From the NCBI GenBank assembly GCA_000433015.1, contig HF998003.1, positions 9,790 through 16,973 of the forward strand: a DNA stretch of 7,184 nt. The letters run 5' to 3'. Origin of the DNA: Firmicutes bacterium CAG:631. Lineage in GTDB: Bacteria; Bacillota_I; Bacilli_A; RFN20; CAG-631. The notes below the pieces were generated by a model. It searched no databases and was not told where the DNA came from. It worked only from the letters and a program-made list of their open reading frames with translations. The translations under genes were made by a program, and so were the position numbers. This document shows, piece by piece, positions 6,434-7,184 of the stretch (position 1 is its first letter; each line of letters begins with the position of its first letter).

Positions 6434-6650
6434 TTTCCTGTACCTCAAAATCTTTTAATTGCCCATTTTCAAAAATCTTTGTCATTTTTTGTTCAATTGC
6501 GGTCAATTTTTTTTCACATTCTTGTGTCAATTTGATTCCTTCTTCAAATAAGGAATAAGCCTTTTCTAATTCAACTTCTCCATTTTGTAATTTTTCAACA
6601 ATTTCTTCTAAACGATTCAAAGCTTGCTCAAAAGTCATTTTTTCTTCCAT
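6423..6650 (-). CDS. xseB: Exodeoxyribonuclease VII small subunit
   Basis: XseB pairs in several copies with XseA to form exonuclease VII, which degrades single-stranded DNA from both ends. The 75-residue protein is of normal size and matches the family pattern: MTFEQALNRLEEIVEKLQNG (5-24) followed by EVELEKAYSLFEEGIKLTQ (25-43), which are two helices forming a coiled-coil hairpin, and a charged tail. I chose ATG at 6650 because GGAGG (6664-6660) lies 9 nt upstream. An in-frame TTG two codons earlier would be only 3 nt from that site. The gene overlaps the end of xseA by 23 bp and the start of ispA by 11 bp, so the three are very probably co-translated. Identity is firm from the family pattern together with the xseA neighbour. 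Confidence 0.95.
   Translation of the reverse strand: MEEKMTFEQALNRLEEIVEKLQNGEVELEKAYSLFEEGIKLTQECEKKLTAIEQKMTKIFENGQLKDFEVQESES
6442..6446 (-). promoter_or_regulatory. Ribosome binding site favouring the GTG start of ispA
   Basis: GAGGT on the minus strand ends 8 nt before GTG (6433-6431). The alternative TTG at 6448 overlaps this element and has only a weak A-rich sequence upstream. The site lies within the end of xseB, which suggests coupled translation. Confidence 0.55.
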
Positions 6651-7184
6651 TTTCAAAAACCTCCACTTTTTCTACTTTAGCTTGTATTTTTCCATCTTGT
6701 AAACGCACTTCAAATTGATCTTGGGGATGAAGTTGTTTTGCAAAACGGAGATGTCTATGATTTTGAAAGAGGATTCCATATCCTCTATTTAAAATTTTTA
6801 AAGGACTTAGTGTATCTAATTGTTGAACTTTAGAAATAAAAGCAAGTCTTTGTTGTTTTATATAGGATTCAAAACGAATTTGGATTTGTTCTCGATAATG
6901 TAAAATTTCTTTTTTTTCATTCGTAATCATTTGCAAACTAGATTGTTGCAATTGATTTTCTAAAAGATCTAAATGCATACGATAAGTTTCATAAATTTTT
7001 TCAGGATGCATAAAAATATATGCATTTTTTTGCCGCAATAATTTTTCTTTTTTTATCGATAAAATCGTTTGAATTCCAGTAAACATTTGCTTTTTTAACT
7101 GTATAAAATAGTTATAAACGTCTTCTAATTTTGGAGTGGCTTGCATTGCTCCATCTGTGGGCGTAAGTCCACGTTTATCCGCCA
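6628..7184 (-). CDS. xseA: Exodeoxyribonuclease VII large subunit, C-terminal fragment (gene runs off the right edge)
   Basis: The frame is open to the right edge, so the ATG at 7146 is internal and not a start. The visible 184 residues begin ADKRGLTPTDGAMQATP, the counterpart of the conserved ADLRAPTP(S/T) segment of XseA. They continue through a long helical, glutamine- and lysine-rich coiled-coil region and end with the conserved LSPLKILNRGYGI and a small beta-rich tail (FEVRLQDGKIQAKVEKVEV). The N-terminal OB fold and the first part of the nuclease domain lie outside the window. XseA is the catalytic subunit of exonuclease VII, a single-strand DNA nuclease acting in repair. Its stop codon lies 23 bp inside xseB, the usual order for this pair. 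Confidence 0.94.
   Translation of the reverse strand, partial: ADKRGLTPTDGAMQATPKLEDVYNYFIQLKKQMFTGIQTILSIKKEKLLRQKNAYIFMHPEKIYETYRMHLDLLENQLQQSSLQMITNEKKEILHYREQIQIRFESYIKQQRLAFISKVQQLDTLSPLKILNRGYGILFQNHRHLRFAKQLHPQDQFEVRLQDGKIQAKVEKVEVFENGRKNDF
6660..6664 (-). promoter_or_regulatory. Ribosome binding site that sets the xseB start
   Basis: GGAGG on the minus strand lies 9 nt before ATG 6650-6648 and only 3 nt before the upstream in-frame TTG (6656-6654). This favours the ATG. The site is inside the xseA coding sequence. Confidence 0.65.

Noticed and set aside
6628..7146. XseA as a complete 172-residue protein starting at ATG 7146
   Set aside because: The frame continues to the right edge and includes the conserved ADKRGLTPT segment, so the ATG is internal.

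Overview
The window is a strongly AT-rich piece of a chromosome from a spore-forming, low-GC Bacillota. Every gene lies on the minus strand, and the order read 5'->3' is xseA (C-terminal part), xseB, ispA, dxs, tlyA, recN, spoIVB, spo0A (N-terminal part). This is the conserved Bacillus/Clostridium-type order around spo0A, so gene identity rests on both motifs and synteny. The proteins are divergent and some are short, which may fit an Erysipelotrichia-like lineage. That placement is an inference and cannot be settled from this window.

Positions 1350-7184 look like one long, tightly packed transcription unit. Junctions overlap (xseA/xseB 23 bp, xseB/ispA 11 bp with the preferred start, dxs/tlyA 13 bp, tlyA/recN 1 bp as TAATG) or are very short (ispA/dxs 15 bp). 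It carries exonuclease VII, the entry step of the MEP isoprenoid pathway (Dxs), a prenyl diphosphate synthase (IspA), a ribosomal RNA 2'-O-methyltransferase (TlyA) and the RecN double-strand-break repair ATPase. The arginine repressor gene (ahrC/argR) that sits between tlyA and recN in Bacillus is absent.

Positions 1-1347 hold the sporulation part. spoIVB follows recN after a 61-bp spacer, has no standard start codon, and apparently starts at ATT behind a strong Shine-Dalgarno. It ends at a clear intrinsic terminator. A promoter-like sequence with a perfect -10 TATAAT then precedes a receiver-domain gene that is most likely spo0A.

I see no mobile element, CRISPR array, RNA gene or novel defence-like system. 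The features most worth a second look are the AUU start of spoIVB with its overlapping mini-ORF and T8 tract, the altered conserved positions in Dxs, the shortened C-terminus of IspA, and the missing argR. No stretch longer than 300 bases lacks a gene.
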